A stretch of 10,000 bases of DNA from Acropora yongei (GCA_014634225.1 BLFN01000967.1:1298274-1308273); one strand, 5' to 3'. Counted from the first letter of the stretch, positions 1 to 7,180 are shown. Notes: a model not told the origin generated them from the letters alone. A program made the numbers and translations.

Positions 1-164
1 TATTGCCCTCTTAATATCAAAATGCAAAACAACGCACCAAATCGAGCATTTCATTGGGGAAAAATATAACAAACCCCAAAATGGCTTCGGTTCTTACCCA
101 TAATGCAGCATGAGCTATCGCCTCCAATTCCCAACTTAACTGATATTGTAGTATTGTAATTTAC

Positions 165-325
165 CAGGAGCCGATCAGCAGGAGCTTGCATTTTTACAGG
201 CTGATCTATTTTTAGTACTGCTTTTCTTTTGTGAAAGAAAGGCAGTTCCGGTCCAGTAACGTAGTCTATGAAAACGCCACGACAGAAATATAGTGGAGTT
301 TCATGCTCCTGCTCATAGGCTCCTG
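165..325 (-). repeat. MITE-like inverted-repeat element, internally deleted copy
   Basis: Read on the minus strand this is a second copy of the element at 5187-5459. Shared blocks include the terminal stretch beginning CAGGAGCCTATGAG, the stretch ACTCCACTATATT, and the block ACTGGACCGGAACTG followed by TTTCTTTCACAAAAG. Both ends read CCAGGAGC when followed inward, so the termini are inverted. This copy is 161 bases against 273 in the other and lacks about 100 internal bases plus part of the far end. I see no matching direct repeat at its flanks, so the target duplication has decayed or the boundaries are slightly off. A minus-strand reading frame running through it is an accident of the repeat. 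Confidence 0.8.
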
Positions 326-546
326 GATATGCTGAAATATGCATAGTGCGAATAGCTTGGATGTGTAGTGTAGTTTGGATGTTCTGTGTTTATTATAGGT
401 AGGTAGCGTAGTTTCGATACATAGCTCCGATGTGTATTTTAAAATTAACATGTAAACTAATAATTGAGAATATAAAAAAAATAAAACCACAGAAACAATC
501 CTAAGTAGCAATTATATTGCAACTAGAAACACTACGTGGAACTTAC
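326..546. other. AT-rich flank, probably intron of the minus-strand gene
   Basis: No coding signal is evident. It lies downstream of the donor of the minus-strand exon 547-796 and would be intronic if that exon is real. It includes an A-rich stretch around 470-490. Together with bases 1-164, which also show nothing I can assign, it separates that exon from the left window edge. Confidence 0.4.
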
Positions 547-796
547 CGAGGCCCAGTGAGACACGGGATTGCATAAATGTATTGAATGCTGCTCGGTTCG
601 GCTTTGTAGCACGTTTTTTAGGATTCTTATTCTCGATAAGTTTCACGATGGAAGGTTCACTCTTAAGTAATCGCTCGTAAATTTGTCTCTCCAAATATTC
701 ACTCTTAAAATTTCGCTCATATACTAGTGCATCGTAAAGCTTGGGGAACGTGCCGTTCCCAAAAAAGCTATAATCTTTCTCTTGGCTGTCCTCCAT
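547..796 (-). CDS. First coding exon of an unrecognised minus-strand gene
   Basis: An ATG at 796 (reverse strand) sits in a favourable start context (GAGGC before it, G after it). It opens a frame of 83 codons that ends one base into codon 84, exactly at a consensus donor GTAAGT (complement of 541-546), so the exon leaves in phase 1. The peptide begins MEDSQEKDYSFFGNG. It then has a charged, probably helical middle (FKSEYLERQIYERLLKSEP) and a lysine/arginine-rich stretch (ENKNPKKRATKPNR). I see no signal peptide, membrane segment or cysteine, so a cytosolic or nuclear protein is likeliest. I do not recognise the family. Amino-acid composition looks like real protein rather than noise. The next exon should lie to the left, probably beyond the window. 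If the + strand receptor begins farther left, this gene would overlap it head-on; otherwise the two are divergent neighbours. Confidence 0.5.
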
Positions 797-1156
797 GCCT
801 CGTGCTTTTCAAAATGGCGGATAAGATTTCAATGAGCCAGCGAGCACACCCAAACGTAACGAGCCAGCGATGTATCTCAAGTCGATATATCGCTGAAAAA
901 ACGACAGAAACCGCCTGCATTTTATGACCGGTGCCATCCTTCGGCTGGGCCCCGGTAACGAGGTTAGTACTCTATTGTAAGTAGTATTAAAATTGTAAAT
1001 GGTATAACTACCGAGTTATATATAGGATTACCATTATAAATAAAAGTTTTTTAAAAAGCTGAAATTGCACGAGCCGCCTCGGCGAGCCGCAATTTTAGCT
1101 TTTGAAAACCTTTCAAGTGTAAATTAATTCCACATTGAGCGCGAAAAACCGCATGA
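797..1156. other. Intergenic stretch with a hairpin, no gene seen
   Basis: This is the upstream side of the minus-strand exon and a plausible place for its promoter, though I see no clear core element. The short + strand frames here are not protein-like. The only clear structure is the inverted repeat at 1054-1103. Confidence 0.4.
1054..1103. repeat. Inverted repeat (hairpin) with GC-rich loop
   Basis: The arms AAAAGCTGAAATTGC (1054-1068) and GCAATTTTAGCTTTT (1089-1103) are complementary with one mismatched pair. The loop holds a further GCCG/CGGC pair. GTTTT on the left and AAAAC on the right extend the pairing weakly. It resembles the foldback elements elsewhere in the window and is probably a fragment of a dispersed repeat. 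Confidence 0.7.
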
Positions 1157-1440
1157 TTACTTATTAGTAACATAAACATGAAAACGTTTGCGAGGAGGAA
1201 GTGCCCGAAGATCATCTTTGCTTTTTACTTTAGCGTAGAATGTCTCGAGTAATCTGTTCAGTTCAGTCGGTTCGCGTTCCTCGATTTCCACAGCTATACT
1301 CTTTCCTTCGCACCACGTCTCCCACATAGTTAACCAATACGAAGTGCTTTTGCTGATGTTAATATTTTTGCACCATTTCACAGTTCTTCTATTATATCGT
1401 CAATGGCCATAGTAAACCTTTCTTGATTTAATGCAGCCAT
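1157..1440 (-). pseudogene. Broken DUF3504/Crypton-like recombinase fragment
   Basis: On the minus strand an ATG at 1440 opens a 20-codon frame (MAALNQERFTMAIDDIIEEL) that hits TGA at 1378-1380. A second frame, offset by one base, starts at the same place and runs to a TAA at 1157-1159. The second frame contains SKSTSYWLTMWETWCEGK, then EPTELNRLLETFYAKVKSKD. This order (a short helical lead, a K/T-rich motif with a tryptophan, then an E-x-L-N-x-x-L-x-x-F-x-A-x-V pattern) is what I associate with the N-terminal helical part of DUF3504 proteins. These are relatives of Crypton tyrosine recombinases found in ZMYM, QRICH1 and many invertebrate proteins. That assignment is from memory of the family. 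No catalytic domain follows: after KSKD the sequence diverges and stops. A one-base change near 1378-1384 would join the two frames, so this is most likely a dead, truncated copy. Confidence 0.45.
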
Positions 1441-1598
1441 TTTTTTGCTCGCGGTAACACTTTTCAAAGTTTTTTTTCAAAATTTTCGTCATCATTTTGC
1501 GTGATATCATTGGGTTAGAACATTTCCCAATGTCTTTCAACCAATCATAATCCAGAATTTCCATGTATAATTTACACTGGTATCACACTTTTTGCACT

Positions 1599-1640
<42 letters not shown>

Positions 1641-1803
1641 GAGTGAATTTTTCATGCACATTATTATTATTATTAATTGTATCGTTAACCGCCCGTTATG
1701 GTTACCAAGCAACAATGGCCAAAGAAAAAGTAGTGTTTTATATGATGATTTTGTTTCGTTTTTGCTTATTTGTTTTTGTTTTTCTGTTTTTCTTTTGTTT
1801 TAG
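1441..1803 (+). other. Non-coding stretch upstream of the first Ig-gene exon
   Basis: It contains an (ATT)5 microsatellite at 1660-1674 and, from about 1745, a nearly pure T/G/C pyrimidine-rich tract ending TTTTAG at 1803, the splice acceptor of the exon at 1804. The left part has the look of a dispersed repeat. No ATG with a convincing signal peptide in phase 1 is present, so the first coding exon of the receptor is not located here with any confidence. Confidence 0.5.
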
Positions 1804-2034
1804 ATGCGTCATCCGCCAGTTACCCACAATGCCACATTACGGGAAAATTGGCTGATTGTCCGAAGAACGAAAAGACGGTAGACCCAAATTCCATCGTCCC
1901 CGTCAACTGCTCAATCAAAAGTGGCGGAACATCAAACCAAAACACGACATGGAAGCGGGTGTATAATTTGGAGACACCCAAAAAATGCTTGGTTTTGAAA
2001 ACAGAAAATTCGGAGACACGTATATATTTGGCAA
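1804..2034 (+). CDS. Exon: cysteine-rich N-terminal ectodomain segment
   Basis: The acceptor is a long pyrimidine tract ending TTTTAG (1803) and the donor is GTACGT at 2035. The exon is 231 bases (77 codons) and is phase 1 at both ends, which suits a chain of extracellular modules. The peptide reads ASSASYPQCHITGKLADC, then PVNCSIKSGG, NTTWKRVYN and TPKKCLVL. It has four cysteines and two N-glycosylation sequons (NCS, NTT). It could be a short or divergent Ig-like domain, because a Cys followed by a Trp about 16 residues later is Ig-like. However, the usual D-x-G-x-Y-x-C end is absent, so a small disulphide-linked cap is as likely. A second donor, GTACGA at 2039, would leave in phase 2; this matters for the problem in the next exon. 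The preceding exon, presumably the signal peptide, is not identified. Confidence 0.65.
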
Positions 2035-2259
2035 GTACGTACGAGTTATCTTTTTTGTTAACATTTTACAAGACAAAGTTCCTCCTTTGTTTGTGCACGA
2101 TTTTTTTTTTATTTTTTGGTTTTCTTAACCAGCTTTGTAAATACAGGGTATAAGTACATAACCGGGCTCAAAATTGCGAACGATGCATTTACAAACAAGC
2201 TTTTTTTTGTTTTGCGACTTTTTATTGTTAACCTTGTAATTGGAACCTCTCTCTTTTAG

Positions 2260-2578
2260 GAGAGCTGAAAATTAAAAAAAATCAGTTCCTACGCTAGATC
2301 TGAGGAAATCAGCGAAAACAAGGGACATAACTTGAGTTGCGAGTTTACAGGAAGACCTCAACCGCAGATAGTTTGGGATAAAGACAACAATACAATTGCA
2401 AACAAGGCGGTGATCACGGAGCAGGAAACACAAAAGAATGATGTCTTGATTACTACCAGTACTCTCTCTATTCCGGGCCGACCCGAATTTAGGGGCTTTT
2501 ACACATGTAGTGCAACCAGCAGATTGGACAGTGGATGGTTGAGTACAAGAAATGACAGTATTGAAGTGTTATTCTCTT
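2260..2578 (+). CDS. Exon: Ig domain (I-set/C2-like) with apparent frameshift
   Basis: The acceptor CTCTCTTTTAG (2259) and donor GTAAGT (2579) are both strong. Most of the exon reads as an Ig domain: HNLSCEFTGRPQPQIVWDKD, then TSTLSIP, then FRGFYTCSAT and IEVLFS. The B-strand Cys, the core Trp, the G-R-P turn and the F-strand Y-x-C are all present. Sequons NNT and NDS suggest glycosylation. The exit is phase 1. The exon is 319 bases, one more than a multiple of three, so a phase-1 entry from 2034 does not match this frame. The first ten or so codons read best as RELKIKK, in another frame, and the switch falls at a run of eight A (2274-2281). Removing one A would restore a 318-base symmetric exon. 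Rival reading: donor 2039 joined to a weak acceptor CAG at 2283-2285, which is in frame without any change. Confidence 0.7.
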
Positions 2579-3654
2579 GTAAGTCGTACAGTGTCATATT
2601 GAAAGGAGTGGGGAAGTGAAAAATACGGGGTAGGGGCGGGGATTTTTCTTGTCCTTACCCGGGCCCCTCCCCTGCTATAATTAAAAATGATCGCCTCTCC
2701 CATGGAGCATTGTTTTACTCTCCCCAAGCCTCTCTTTTTCCTCACCAAGATGGTGCCCTTATTTATTCGATGCCCTTATCCCGGGCCCTCAAAAATACAC
2801 TTGTGGATAGTGCTGCTGAGTGGCAAGTGCCTTTGTTCTTATTACAGCTAGCGGAGGGCTGTTTCGGTGAATAGAGCAGTTTAAAAAATGACTGGTAATG
2901 GTAATTACACGATTGTGAATTCTAAGCTTAGTAGCAGAGTTAAAAATCCGCACCATTTTTCAACCAATGAAAAGAAAAATCAAAACCAATTGTACCTTGT
3001 CCACGCCATTTTTCCCCGCTTTGAGCAAGTTACAGGTAATTGCTATGAATTCTGATTGGTTTATCGCCCTGTTTCCTCCAGTTTTGATTGGTCAGAGTAA
3101 TTATTTTGCGATTGGTTTTTCGACAGTCACTTAATAACCGCTGTAATAATAAAGACCAAAGCCGGTGAGGTTTGTACCAGCTACCGCAAAAAGAAGTCGA
3201 GTAATTTTACATTCAAGCTCACGGTTAATAAAATGCTTAATTTACAAACAAGAAATTAAGCATATTGGATCAATCTAAATGCTGACATAGATCGGAAAAT
3301 CTATATCGACGGTTTTAGCTGTAGGAGATCGTCCCGAAAACAGCCACACATAAACACGCCGCTGGCAGCCGCTATTAGCTGTAGATATGATAAATGTTAG
3401 ACACAACACGAGTGTCAAAAAAAGACACAAAAGAAGACGCATGCCGACATCCTTCAGTACCAGATTGCTAGTAAATTACAAACTATCAAAGAAGTTGAAG
3501 AAGGTTGAAGCTGACGTCCGAGCGAAGGGCTAACTCTTTTTTTTTGCGGTGACAATCTGACCCCTGTTTCAATTACCCAGCGCCACAACACCACAGCTTC
3601 TCAAGGAACGAAACCTTTCATAATAAAAAATTAAAAGCATTTTTTTTCACGCAG
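2579..3654 (+). other. Intron between the two Ig exons
   Basis: It runs from donor GTAAGT to an acceptor TTTTTTTTCACGCAG. No exon-like frame is visible. At 2620-2800 it holds G-rich and C-rich runs, with CCCGGGCCC present twice (near 2660 and 2780). It carries one copy of a dispersed repeat at 2957-3140. The stretch 3141-3654 shows nothing I can assign. Confidence 0.6.
2957..3140 (+). repeat. Dispersed repeat, copy A (partner at 8215-8392)
   Basis: It shares with 8215-8392, in the same orientation and order: TTCAACCAATGA, the block CGCTTTGAGCAAGTTACA, GTAATTGCTA, CTGTTTCCTCCAG, TTGATTGGTC and TGGTTTTTCGACAGTC. The match continues over about 180 bases with scattered substitutions. There is no coding potential, and CCAAT/ATTGG motifs recur on both strands. 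It is likely an old interspersed element or part of one. Confidence 0.8.
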
Positions 3655-3999
3655 GTTCCACAAGAAAAATAAAAGTGAATGGGACTTGGCATGTAGAAAG
3701 AAACGCCTTTGAGAACATCACTATAAGTTGTTTTGTTAACGAGCAGGCTGAGAAGGGATGTAAAACATTCGCTTGGCATTTCAAGAACAAGACATTAAAA
3801 ACGGATGGAAAGTATAGAATAACACAATTCGAAGACATTGGGGAGTATTGCAAAAAAGTGCTCAAGCTCGAAATTATCAACGCTACGGAGAATGACGAAG
3901 GAGAGTACCGTTGTCAGCAGTCCAAGTGCCTCCCTCAAACTTGGGATAGTTCTAATAAAATCGAGATAAATGTGCATCCGCCCGCCCCGCCGTCACCAG
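3655..3999 (+). CDS. Exon: second Ig domain plus Pro-rich tail
   Basis: The acceptor is CACGCAG (3654) and the donor is GTAGAT (4000). The exon is 345 bases (115 codons), phase 1 in and out. The domain starts RKIKVNGTWHVERNAF and continues ENITISCF, KTFAWHFKNKTLK, VLKLEIINATENDEGEYRC, and ends IEINVHPPAPPSP. The classic Ig core is complete: B-strand Cys, C-strand Trp, and D-E-G-E-Y-x-C. Three extra cysteines (in KGCK, EYCKK and QSKC) could form a further disulphide, perhaps with the Cys created at the junction with the exon ending at 2578 (T joined to GT). Four sequons (NGT, NIT, NKT, NAT) predict heavy glycosylation. The Pro-rich end looks like the start of a stalk. The opening strand resembles that of the upstream Ig exon, so the two modules may be tandem duplicates. 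Confidence 0.85.
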
Positions 4000-4689
4000 G
4001 TAGATAACATTCATAGTGAGTAACACAGTTAAAGTAGAACAAAGAGCTTGAGCAAGCATGACGACGAGGGCAAAAAAACGTCACAAATTTGCATATTTGA
4101 CACTGAAAAACTGTTGTTTTGCACGCTTTAATTTGCACGTGCGTTTTTCATTTTTGTACATTTCGCACTCGTTTTCGTTCTTTTCACGACATGGGATGAC
4201 GTGACACTTGCGAGGACCGCGTAACCACTCAACAACAAATTTTCGTTTTTCCAAAAAATCTCCAATTTGCTCAAACCAATTTAACTCTAGCTACTTAACA
4301 CGCATGATTTTTTTTTTTTTTTACAGAAACGCAAAGTTGAATTTTCAGGTGACATTCTCGCTGACTTCAACGGCATCCTTGCTTCAGCTGTCTGATATTA
4401 GATAAGTGGACGCACAACTAGATAAACTCGGGCTTCCCTTATTAACGAAGCAATACATTTTTGCTGAACATCTGTTGGTAACCGCACATGTCGCGAAAGT
4501 GTAAGGATGGCCTCTCTCTCACCTTCACGAATCTTTTTTTAAACAAGATTCAATTCAAAAGGGATTAGTTTGGTACAGCAGTATGGCCGCCATGGTGACG
4601 TCATAGGAAATGCTGCAATGTCTCAGAAATTAGGGAATTTAAGCAGTAACGACAGCTGCGACAGCCAGAACGTCGGTTGAAAATAAACA

Positions 4690-4798
4690 TTACGCAACAG
4701 GACGGCTGTGACACTCAGGACGGCAGAATGGAGAAAAAATGTGGCGCGAGACTGTGCATTCCCAATCTTACGCGACATTTTTCGTCATTCTGCCGTCG

Positions 4799-4826
<28 letters not shown>
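4690..4826. repeat. Long hairpin (foldback) element
   Basis: A left arm at 4690-4751 starts TTACGCAACAGGACGGCTG. The right arm at 4766-4826 reads the same on the minus strand, and both arms share GACGGCAGAATG and GAAAAA-TGT. The loop is only about 14 bases. Pairing covers about 60 bases with some mismatches, so the transcribed intron would fold into a strong stem. Flanking sequence (GGGAATTTAAGCAGTAACGAC on the left, GCGTAAGCTCCC on the right) suggests that it sits inside or near a larger MITE-like repeat. Confidence 0.8.
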
Positions 4827-4832
<6 letters not shown>

Positions 4833-5100
4833 AATTTTCGCAAACAGGACTGTCTTGCCATCATTGCGTCTTGCTCGCATTTTATTGTTATCGTTGGAAA
4901 ATCATGCTACCAATGGATTGCTTGGAGCGACGTTGAAATGAAGTGATTGAAATATTTGTTTTGTCTTCATGTTGTCGTTAAGACCTTGAAATTTGGAAAT
5001 TTGACGTTATTGTTGTACACACTACGTCAGCGCGCTTACTTTCGCAATTGTCGTTTCCCTTGGGAACAGTCGTTGTAATTGTCGTCTTCGTTGCAATTGG

Positions 5101-5163
5101 GAGCTTTAGTATCAACGGCGAGGACTGAAACGACAACGCCACAAGGTAAGAATTTGATTGGTC
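5101..5163 (+). repeat. Diverged repeat arm, inverted relative to 6830-6890
   Basis: Read forward, it begins GCTTTAGTATCAACGGCG (from 5103) and ends GGTAAGAATTTGATTGGTC. The minus strand of 6830-6890 begins GCTTTTGCATCGACGACGG and ends AGTAAGAATGTGATTGGTC. The two align over 61 positions without a gap, and I judge roughly three quarters identical. They could be the two ends of a 1.8-kb composite, or two independent insertions in opposite orientation. Confidence 0.65.
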
Positions 5164-5186
5164 AAGTGAGGGAAATTAAGCGTAGG

Positions 5187-5459
5187 CAGGAGCCTATGAG
5201 TAGGAACATGCAACTCCACTATATTCATGTCACGCCGATTTTATAGACCGATTTATTTTTAGAAAGAATCGCCTCGAAATTAGGATCCCATGGGAGAGCC
5301 ATGACCAATCACAAGACACTCATTGACGTCACTGCGTCACTGGACCGGAACTGTCTTTCTTTCACAAAAGAAAAGGCGTACTAAAAACAGATCAGTCTGT
5401 AAAAACGCCGTGGCATAGGCTTAGTATCGGAGTTGCATGATCCTAGTCATCAGCTCCTG
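5187..5459 (+). mobile_element. Non-autonomous DNA element (MITE) with perfect 7-base target duplication
   Basis: The ends are inverted repeats of about 32 bases: the left end starts CAGGAGCCTATGAGTAGGA and both arms share CATGCAACTCC. The perfect direct repeat GCGTAGG flanks it at 5180-5186 and 5460-5466. There is no transposase frame in its 273 bases, so it was moved in trans. Duplications of 7 to 8 bases occur in several cut-and-paste superfamilies, so I do not name one. The intact duplication argues for a fairly recent insertion. A deleted copy lies at 165-325 in the opposite orientation. Confidence 0.85.
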
Positions 5460-5725
5460 GCGTAGGGCGGCACGCACTTCTGAACAAGTCATTGCCGTCC
5501 TCTGCAAAACGACGACGTGAAATTACCACCTTTACCGTTTTGATGACAGCTTGTGCACAAACCCGTAAATCTTTAATTCTCTTTTTTTTAATTTAACGGC
5601 GCGCACTGAGACAAATCCAGTTGCAGGGTTCCTAGCCAACATTGTAAAATGCGAACAAGTAGGGATTATCGCAATTTTAGGTCACGTAACTAGTGACCTG
5701 ATGCAAATCCTTCATTCTAATTGGC

Positions 5726-5767
5726 TTCGCTACTAGAGAAATATATTAATAGTCATCAAGTAGCGAA
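5726..5767. repeat. Small inverted repeat
   Basis: TTCGCTACT (5726-5734) and AGTAGCGAA (5759-5767) are perfectly complementary around a 24-base AT-rich loop. It lies inside the apparent insert described for 5642-6022. Confidence 0.6.
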
Positions 5768-5874
5768 ATTCGTGCCGCTTTCTTTCGTCTTAATCCCAAA
5801 TAAATATTTCTTCAACTTGCATCTTCTAACTTGGTAACACTTCTCGATAACATTATCACCCAAGGGCCACGGCT

Positions 5875-5934
5875 CAATAGCCCACTCGGCTTCGCCTCAT
5901 GGGCTATTGTCCCGTAGCCCTTTCGGGCTACGGG
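5875..5934. repeat. Two tandem perfect hairpins
   Basis: The first hairpin is CAATAGCCCA (5875-5884) with TGGGCTATTG (5900-5909). One base later the second is CCCGTAGCCC (5911-5920), a four-base loop TTTC, and GGGCTACGGG (5925-5934). Both 10-base stems are perfect. It resembles a bacterial terminator in shape, but the context is a eukaryotic intron rich in foldback elements. It is best read as the core of a short MITE-like insert. Confidence 0.8.
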
Positions 5935-6236
5935 TCTAATTATTAAATGGTCATAGTTGCGCAAATGTTTATTTTCAAGTGACGTTTTCCTTGTCATTGC
6001 TGTCGTCATTGCTAAGGCTCCCTTTTAACTCCCTGTTGGAGCGTAGATAAAAATTCAGCATTTGATTCCCGCTTTACTATAATTTGACAAATCTATTACA
6101 AATCTGATTAATCTTTTTTCAAATCACGACGATTATTACAAATCACGACAGAACAGGGAGCTCCAGCAATAGCTGTTATTACAGTTGGCCGTGCAGGAAA
6201 AGCTTCATTTGAAGCGTTCTTCGTAGAGAGATTAAG

Positions 6237-6447
6237 CATTACGTTTACGGCAAACGGCAAGATAAAATTTCCTTTTTGCCAAAACACGGAGAAACCTGAT
6301 TTAATTAAGCTCCTTTCTTGTCTGTTAACTAGATATATAGAATGACTTTTGGAAAGACTGAGAAAAGTTGAAAAACGCAATTTTTTTTATGCTTTTATAA
6401 CACGCAGCTGTCTACTGTTTGCCGTTTGCCGTTTGCCGTAAACGTCA
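6237..6447. repeat. Inverted pair built on a GGCAAAC/GTTTGCC motif
   Basis: The left end reads ACGTTTACGGCAAACGGCAA (about 6241-6260). The right end contains GTTTGCC repeated three times followed by GTAAACGT (about 6416-6442), the reverse complement of the left with one extra unit. Roughly 150 bases of AT-rich, non-coding sequence lie between. The outer bases also pair weakly. It is probably a small DNA element with expanded terminal units. Confidence 0.6.
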
Positions 6448-6468
6448 TACTAGTCTTAAGCTCTTTAT

Positions 6469-6573
6469 TGTAGAATGCGAACAAGATGGGATAATCACAA
6501 AATAGTCGCAATTGGCAAGTGTTCATTTTCAAGTCACGTTTTTCTTGCCTTTGTTATCATCATTGCTAAAGCT
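6469..6573 (+). repeat. Repeat block, second copy (partner 5642-6022)
   Basis: This is the uninterrupted version of the block described at 5642-6022. It starts TTGTAGAATGCGAACAAG, continues TTCATTTTCAAGTCACGTTT and ends CATTGCTAAAGCTCCC. Confidence 0.6.
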
Positions 6574-6829
6574 CCCAATTTGCAATACCAAGACAACATC
6601 GCTTGAATATAAACACCTTGTTCACATTATACATAATTGGCGAAGAACGATACAACTTGACTGCAAGGAGAGACCTTGCGAGTAAATACAGAGATTATGT
6701 TCCTGAATGCATACATTCTCGTCAAAACCAGAAATATGGTAATTTCATGTTGTTGTTTTGCAAAGGACGATACAGAATTATTTTAAAAAGCGTACCGCAT
6801 GCGCAGCACGCTTATTTTTCTTTTCATCT

Positions 6830-6890
6830 GACCAATCACATTCTTACTTTCTGGCGTTGTTACTTGCGTTGCCGTCGTCGATGCAAAAGC
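6830..6890 (-). repeat. Diverged repeat arm, inverted relative to 5101-5163
   Basis: This is the reverse-strand counterpart of 5101-5163. It lies 13 bases before the TTAA next to the element at 6908-7180. Confidence 0.65.
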
Positions 6891-6907
6891 CTTGTCAGGC
6901 AGCTTAA

Positions 6908-7180
6908 AAGCCCTGGCAAACAAGGACACATTGTTGCCGACACAAATGTTTCCCCGTTTGCCCTCCCGCGCAACATTTGTTGCGGACACAAATTTTGTGT
7001 CCGGGACACAAAAAATGTTTCTGATTTTGTCCAGAAACATTCTGTGTCCGCAAGAAATGTTTCCCAGTTTGCGCAACATGGAAACACAACATTCGTTTTG
7101 TGTCTCCCGAGTTTGCGCGCCCAAGAAACATCATGAGCAACAATGTGTCCGCAACAATGTGTCCTCGTTTGCCAGGGCCT
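6908..7180. mobile_element. MITE with 30-base terminal inverted repeats, TTAA-like site
   Basis: The left end (6908-6937) starts AAGCCCTGGCAAACAAGG. The right end (7151-7180) read in reverse starts AGGCCCTGGCAAACGAGG. Both continue ACACATTGTTGC, giving 28 of 30 matches by eye. The flanks are TTAA (6904-6907) and TTAG (7181-7184), so a TTAA target duplication with one later change is plausible, as in piggyBac- or Kolobok-type elements. The interior is made of repeated GGACACA, TTGTTGC and ATGTTTC units in both orientations. This produces long but meaningless open frames on both strands. No transposase is encoded. Confidence 0.8.

Larger units (their letters stand above)
5642..6022 (+). repeat. 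Repeat block, first copy, interrupted by hairpin insert
   Basis: The left part (TTGTAAAATGCGAACAAG, 5642) and the right part (TTTATTTTCAAGTGACGTTT ... CATTGCTAAGGCTCCC, ending 6022) match a continuous block at 6469-6573 (TTGTAGAATGCGAACAAG ... CATTGCTAAAGCTCCC). About 270 extra bases between roughly 5675 and 5950 are absent from the other copy and hold the hairpins at 5726-5767 and 5875-5934. This suggests insertion of a short element into a duplicated repeat. Confidence 0.6.

Noticed and set aside
51..344. 97-codon minus-strand frame
   Set aside because: Most of it overlaps the MITE copy at 165-325, so it is repeat sequence rather than a gene.
928..958. Possible first coding exon: ATG at 928 with a phase-1 GTAACG donor
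   Set aside because: The phase fits the exon at 1804, but the ten-residue peptide is not a convincing signal peptide and the context looks non-coding; probably coincidence.
1643..1855. Hydrophobic + strand frame resembling a signal peptide before the first Ig-gene exon
   Set aside because: There is no ATG before its Leu-rich part, which is the ATT repeat. The later ATG frame reads the splice-acceptor pyrimidine tract and enters the exon in the wrong frame.
2579..2619. Extension of the Ig frame past 2578 to a stop at 2617-2619
   Set aside because: It crosses a perfect GTAAGT donor, and the extra residues do not continue an Ig fold or add a membrane anchor.
4327..4348. Micro-exon-like segment between a T-run acceptor and a CAG|GTGACA donor
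   Set aside because: It is 22 bases, not a multiple of three, and would break the phase-1 chain.
5911..5934. Stem-loop resembling a bacterial rho-independent terminator
   Set aside because: There is no T-run after it, the surroundings are a eukaryotic intron, and a second hairpin sits beside it; a transposon hairpin fits better.
6108..6380. 90-codon minus-strand frame
   Set aside because: It spans one arm of the GGCAAAC inverted pair, has no recognisable domain and lies in an intron full of repeats.
6603..7136. 177-codon + strand open frame, with several overlapping frames on both strands (6783-7209)
   Set aside because: It runs through the inverted and internally repetitive MITE at 6908-7180; openness on both strands comes from the repeat, and there is no domain or plausible start context.
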